DNA from: CAVQXR01 sp963717955
GTDB taxonomy: Bacteria > Actinomycetota > Thermoleophilia > Gaiellales > Gaiellaceae
Assembly: GCA_963717955.1 (NCBI GenBank)
Contig: CAVQXR010000001.1
Location: 806,001 to 870,000, forward strand
Reading direction: 5' to 3'
Length of the DNA stretch: 64,000 bases
The first letter of the stretch is position 1. Each line of letters starts with the position of its first letter. Shown here piece after piece: positions 61,209 to 64,000 of this stretch. The notes beneath the pieces were generated by a model that worked only from the letters and a program-made list of their open reading frames with translations, was not told the DNA's origin and ran no database searches. The translations under genes were made by a program, and so were the position numbers.

Positions 61209-61323
61209 AATCTCGACTGTCCAGTCACTCGACCCGGCGGAGCACGGGGAGTGGCGGTGCTGGGGCTTGCCCGGTTCCACCTTCGCCGCCGGTGAACGCA
61301 ACAAACCGACAGGAAGGATCTCC
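61206..61323 (+). promoter_or_regulatory. rpsB promoter and 5' leader of about 105 nt
   Basis: TAGAAT (61206-61211) overlaps the previous stop. Unlike most genes here, the start codon is more than 100 nt away and AGGAAGG (61311-61317) is a good Shine-Dalgarno sequence. The leader can form GACTG/CAGTC (61214-61225) and a longer hairpin from GGCGGTG (61253-61259) to CGCCGCC (61284-61290). This is compatible with ribosomal-protein autoregulation, not proven. Confidence 0.5.
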
Positions 61324-62375
61324 ATGGCCGTCGTGACCATGCGGGAGCTTCTGGAGGCCGGGGTCCACTTCGGCCACCAGACTCGCCGCTGGAACCCCAA
61401 GATGCGCCGCTTCATCTTCGCGGAGCGCAGCGGCATCTACATCATCGACCTCACCCAGAGCCTCGCGCTCCTCGAGGACGCCCACGCCTTCGCACGCAAC
61501 ATCGCCGACCGTGGCGGCACGATCCTCTTCGTCGGCACGAAGAAGCAGGCACAGGATGCGATTGCCGCGCAGGCGCAGCGTGTCGGCATGCCGTACGTGG
61601 CCCACCGCTGGCTCGGCGGCCTGCTCACGAACTGGCGGACGATGTCCGAGCGGATCGAGCGGCTCCACGAGCTCCGCCGGCTCCGCGACGACGGCCAGCT
61701 CGAGTTGCTCCCGGCGAAGGAGCGCATCTCGATGCTCCACGAGCTCGAGAAGCTCGACACGAACCTCGGCGGCGTCGCCGACATGCGGCGTCTTCCCGAC
61801 GCACTGCTGCTGATCGACATGCGCAAGGAGCAGCTCGCCGTGGCCGAGGCGCGCCGCCTCGGGATCCCGGTCATCGGCCTCGTCGACACGAACTGCGACC
61901 CGGACGATGCGGACTTCGTGATCCCGGGCAACGACGACGCGATCCGCGCCTGCAATCTGATCGTGCGCGTGATCGCCGACGGGATCGCCGCCGGCGCGCG
62001 GCGCGTGGACGTCGCGGAGTTCGCCGCCGGGAACGGGGAGGCCCCGGCCGCCGAGGCTGGCGCACCCGCCGCCGAGGAGGCGCCCGCGGCGGAGCCCACG
62101 GCCGAAGAGGCGCCCGCGGCGGAGCGGTTCCCCGCGAGGAGCCCGCGGTGGAGGAGCGTTCGGCTCCTGCCGTGGAAGACCTCGCGGCGCCGGCCGTCGA
62201 GGAGGCGCCCCCCGTCGCGGCGGACGAGGAGCGCCCCGCGGCCCTGGAGCCCGTTGCGGAGGAGCCTTCGGCTCCCGTCGTCGAGGAGGCAGTCGCTCCC
62301 TCCGCGGACGAGGCCGCGGAGGCCGCCGCCGAGGAGGTCCCGGCCGCGGGGGAGACCGAAGAGGAGGCCTCCTGA
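61324..62375 (+). CDS. rpsB: 30S ribosomal protein S2 with long acidic tail, frameshift in tail
   Basis: The S2 core is complete: VTMRELLEAGVHFGHQTRRWNPKMRRFIFAERSGIYIIDL, FVGTKKQAQDAI, YVAHRWLGGLLTNW, DALLLIDMRKEQLAVAEARRLGIPVIGLVDTNCDPDDADFVIPGNDDAIRA. After about residue 235 comes an Ala/Glu/Pro-rich extension. At about 62120-62135 the frame switches; the next frame continues the same Ala/Glu/Pro/Val composition and ends at TGA 62373-62375, sharing a base with the tsf ATG. One missing base explains this. The unshifted frame becomes Arg-rich and runs to 62415 inside tsf, which is unlikely. Confidence 0.9.
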
Positions 62376-63169
62376 TGGTCGAGATCACCGCCGGGCTCGT
62401 GAAGGAGCTCCGTGACCTGACAGGCGCGGGGATGATGGACTGCAAGCGGGCGCTCCAGGACTCGAGCGGCGACGTCGACGCCGCCCAGAAGCTGCTGCGT
62501 GAGAAGGGTCTCGCCGCCGCCGCGAAGCGAGCCGAGCGGGCGACGACCGAGGGGATCGTGCTCGCTCGCGTCGACCACGGCACCGGCACGCTCGTGGCCG
62601 TCGGGTGCGAGACCGAGCCCGTGTCGAAGAACGACGCTTTCCGGATGTTCGCCGGCGACGTGCTGGACGCCGTCGCGGTGGGCGGCCCGGGTGCCGAGGC
62701 CGATCTCGAGGAGCGCCGCGCCGCGCTCGTCGCCAAGCTCGGCGAGAACGTCCTCGTGCGCGGATCGGCCCGCTTCGAGGCCGGCGAGGGCGAGTCCGTC
62801 GTGGCCTACGTGCATCCTCCCGCCAACAGGATCGGCGTTCTCGTCCGGCTGAAGGGATCGGCAGATCTGGCACGGCTGCTCGCAATGCACATCTCGTTTG
62901 CGAACCCCGCGTACCTCGACCGGGACGAGATCCCCGAGGCCGAGATCACGGCGGAGCGCGAGATCTACGAGAAGCTTCCGGACGTCGCCTCGAAACCCGA
63001 GGAGATCCGTGCGAAGATCGTGGACGGGATGCTCGTCAAGCGCTTCTTCGCCGAGCGGGTGCTCGCCGACCAGGCGTGGATCCACGACGACTCGCTGACC
63101 GCGGGCAAGGCGCTCGCCGAGCACGGCGCCGAGGTGCGTGAGTTCGTCCGGTACGGGCTCGCGGGGTGA
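62375..63169 (+). CDS. tsf: Translation elongation factor Ts
   Basis: Nucleotide exchange factor for EF-Tu. The 264 residues have the N-terminal UBA-like domain (EITAGLVKELRDLTGAGMMDCKRALQ), the EF-Tu-contacting VGCETEPVSKNDAF and AMHISFANPAYLDRDEIP, and a C-terminal helical module. The ATG overlaps the frame-corrected rpsB stop (TGATG) and the stop overlaps pyrH (GTGA), so rpsB-tsf-pyrH are tightly coupled. Confidence 0.96.
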   Translation: MVEITAGLVKELRDLTGAGMMDCKRALQDSSGDVDAAQKLLREKGLAAAAKRAERATTEGIVLARVDHGTGTLVAVGCETEPVSKNDAFRMFAGDVLDAVAVGGPGAEADLEERRAALVAKLGENVLVRGSARFEAGEGESVVAYVHPPANRIGVLVRLKGSADLARLLAMHISFANPAYLDRDEIPEAEITAEREIYEKLPDVASKPEEIRAKIVDGMLVKRFFAERVLADQAWIHDDSLTAGKALAEHGAEVREFVRYGLAG

Positions 63170-63933
63170 CGGGGACGGCGGAAGCGGGAGGCCCGTCCGG
63201 CGCACCCGGTGCCGTGGGATCGCCCGCGTTTCGCCGCATTCTGCTCAAGCTGTCCGGGGAGGCGTTCGCGGGCGACACCGGGTTCGGAGTCGCTCCCGAC
63301 CGCGTGTCGGCGATCGCCCGGTCGCTCGTCGCCGTCCGCGCGCTGGGGGCGGAGGTCGCCCTCGTCATCGGTGCCGGGAACTACGTGCGCGGCACGACCG
63401 CCGAGAAGACGGGGATGGATCGCGCGACCGCGGACTACGCGGGCATGCTCGCGACGCTGCTGAACGCGCTGCCGATGCAGGACACGCTCGAGAAGCTCGG
63501 CGTGGTGACGCGCGTCCTGTCCGCGATCACCGTCAGCGAGGTCGCGGAGCCGTACATCCGGCGGCGCGCGATCCGCCACCTCGAGAAGGGGCGCGTCGTC
63601 ATCTTCGCCTGCGGCACCGGCAACCCGTTCTTCACGACCGACACGGCGGCGGCGTTGCGGGCGCTCGAGATCGGCGCGAGCGCGATCCTGATGGGCAAGA
63701 ACGGTGTCGACGGCGTGTACGACGGGGATCCGCGGCTCGATCCGTCGGCCGCCTTCCTGCCCGAGCTGACCCACAGGGAGGCGCTCGAGCGGGGCCTGCG
63801 GGTGATGGACACGACGGCGCTCTCGCTGTGCATGGACAACGGCCTGCCGATCCACGTCTTCGGCCTCGACGACGAGCGCAACATCGAGCGGGTCGTCGCG
63901 GGCGACCGGATCGGCACGATCATCTCGACGTGA
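63166..63933 (+). CDS. pyrH: UMP kinase
   Basis: Hexameric amino-acid-kinase-fold enzyme converting UMP to UDP. The 255 residues show RILLKLSGEAFAGDTGFGV, the glycine loop IGAGNYVRG, RATADYAGMLATLLNALPMQD, IFACGTGNPFFTTDTAAALRA and MGKNGVDGVYDGDP. The first 20 residues are a Gly/Ala/Pro-rich extension before the fold. Confidence 0.96.
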   Translation: MTGTAEAGGPSGAPGAVGSPAFRRILLKLSGEAFAGDTGFGVAPDRVSAIARSLVAVRALGAEVALVIGAGNYVRGTTAEKTGMDRATADYAGMLATLLNALPMQDTLEKLGVVTRVLSAITVSEVAEPYIRRRAIRHLEKGRVVIFACGTGNPFFTTDTAAALRALEIGASAILMGKNGVDGVYDGDPRLDPSAAFLPELTHREALERGLRVMDTTALSLCMDNGLPIHVFGLDDERNIERVVAGDRIGTIIST

Positions 63934-63943
63934 GGGGGGAAGC

Positions 63944-64000
63944 ATGATCGCTGAGCTGCTCGAGGACGGCAAGCGCCGGATGGACAAGTCGGTCGAGGCC
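63944..64000 (+). CDS. frr: Ribosome recycling factor, N-terminal fragment cut by window end
   Basis: ATG 63944, 10 nt after pyrH and preceded by GGGGGGA, opens a frame reading IAELLEDGKRRMDKSVEA to the window edge. The composition (helical, with RRMDKSVEA matching the RRF N-terminus) and the rpsB-tsf-pyrH-frr order identify it. Only 19 codons are present. Confidence 0.88.
   Translation, partial: MIAELLEDGKRRMDKSVEA

Noticed and set aside
62139..62415. Arg-rich C-terminus of S2 running into tsf
   Set aside because: Composition flips from Ala/Glu to Arg/Pro exactly where the neighbouring frame takes over the acidic pattern and ends on the tsf start.

Overview
The window is high-GC (about 70%), densely packed bacterial chromosome with strongly G/C-biased third codon positions. 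Gene order points to Actinomycetota: tlyA-nadK-recN-steA-steB-pyrG, and pgeF-yggS-sepF-yggT-DUF167-dksA/traR-lspA-rluD. The two-subunit glycyl-tRNA synthetase (glyQ, glyS), a DHH-CBS-tRNA nucleotidyltransferase fusion and a pepP-efp-accB-accC-nusB-xseB-ispA order resembling Bacillota suggest a deep class such as Thermoleophilia (Gaiellales or Solirubrobacterales). The class is an inference from gene content. No rRNA, tRNA, CRISPR array, prophage or intact insertion sequence was seen; this is core chromosome.

Layout: 1-6.4 kb, M24 peptidase, efp, a biotin carboxyl carrier protein fused to a carboxyltransferase-like domain that has lost its metal ligands, accC, nusB, xseB and a prenyl synthase with an apparent ATT start. 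6.6-14.8 kb, tlyA, nadK, recN, steA, steB/mctB, a fused GT2-MraY-like protein and pyrG. 14.8-22.8 kb, M20 peptidase, DUF3866, ald, an unlisted 51-residue membrane protein, deoB, deoA, mutM, P1 peptidase and glutaredoxin. 22.9-33.4 kb, a 166-bp imperfect palindrome, recO, an MFS transporter, glyQS, ppsR, a DUF4349 lipoprotein and ppdK. 33.4-40.1 kb, rhomboid, comB-like, and a LexA-type promoter followed by imuB, a DUF6504-like gene and dnaE2. 40.1-52.2 kb, glycosyltransferase, EEP hydrolase, two PLP enzymes, HD protein, murA, a cyclase-AAA-TPR regulator and ettA. 52.2-64 kb, a 63-bp minisatellite, the DHH-CBS-CCA fusion, an M50 protease, the sepF cluster, lspA-rluD, an exported protein, then rpsB-tsf-pyrH-frr.

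A window-wide theme is promoter architecture. Twenty-two transcription-unit leaders have a TANNNT hexamer ending only 5-10 nt before the start codon (a few more at 9-12 nt), usually with no clear Shine-Dalgarno sequence. This predicts mostly leaderless mRNAs and often decides the start codon. In several divergent pairs the two -10 hexamers overlap on opposite strands. Genes inside operons instead overlap by ATGA, GTGA or TGATG.

Three genes (the cyclase regulator, the end of ettA and the tail of rpsB) each carry a single-base frameshift in GC-rich sequence. These are more likely sequencing or assembly errors than biology. Two very similar intergenic elements of about 93 nt (upstream of dnaE2 and between convergent genes at 43.5 kb), plus a diverged third copy before accC, form an unexplained dispersed structured family.
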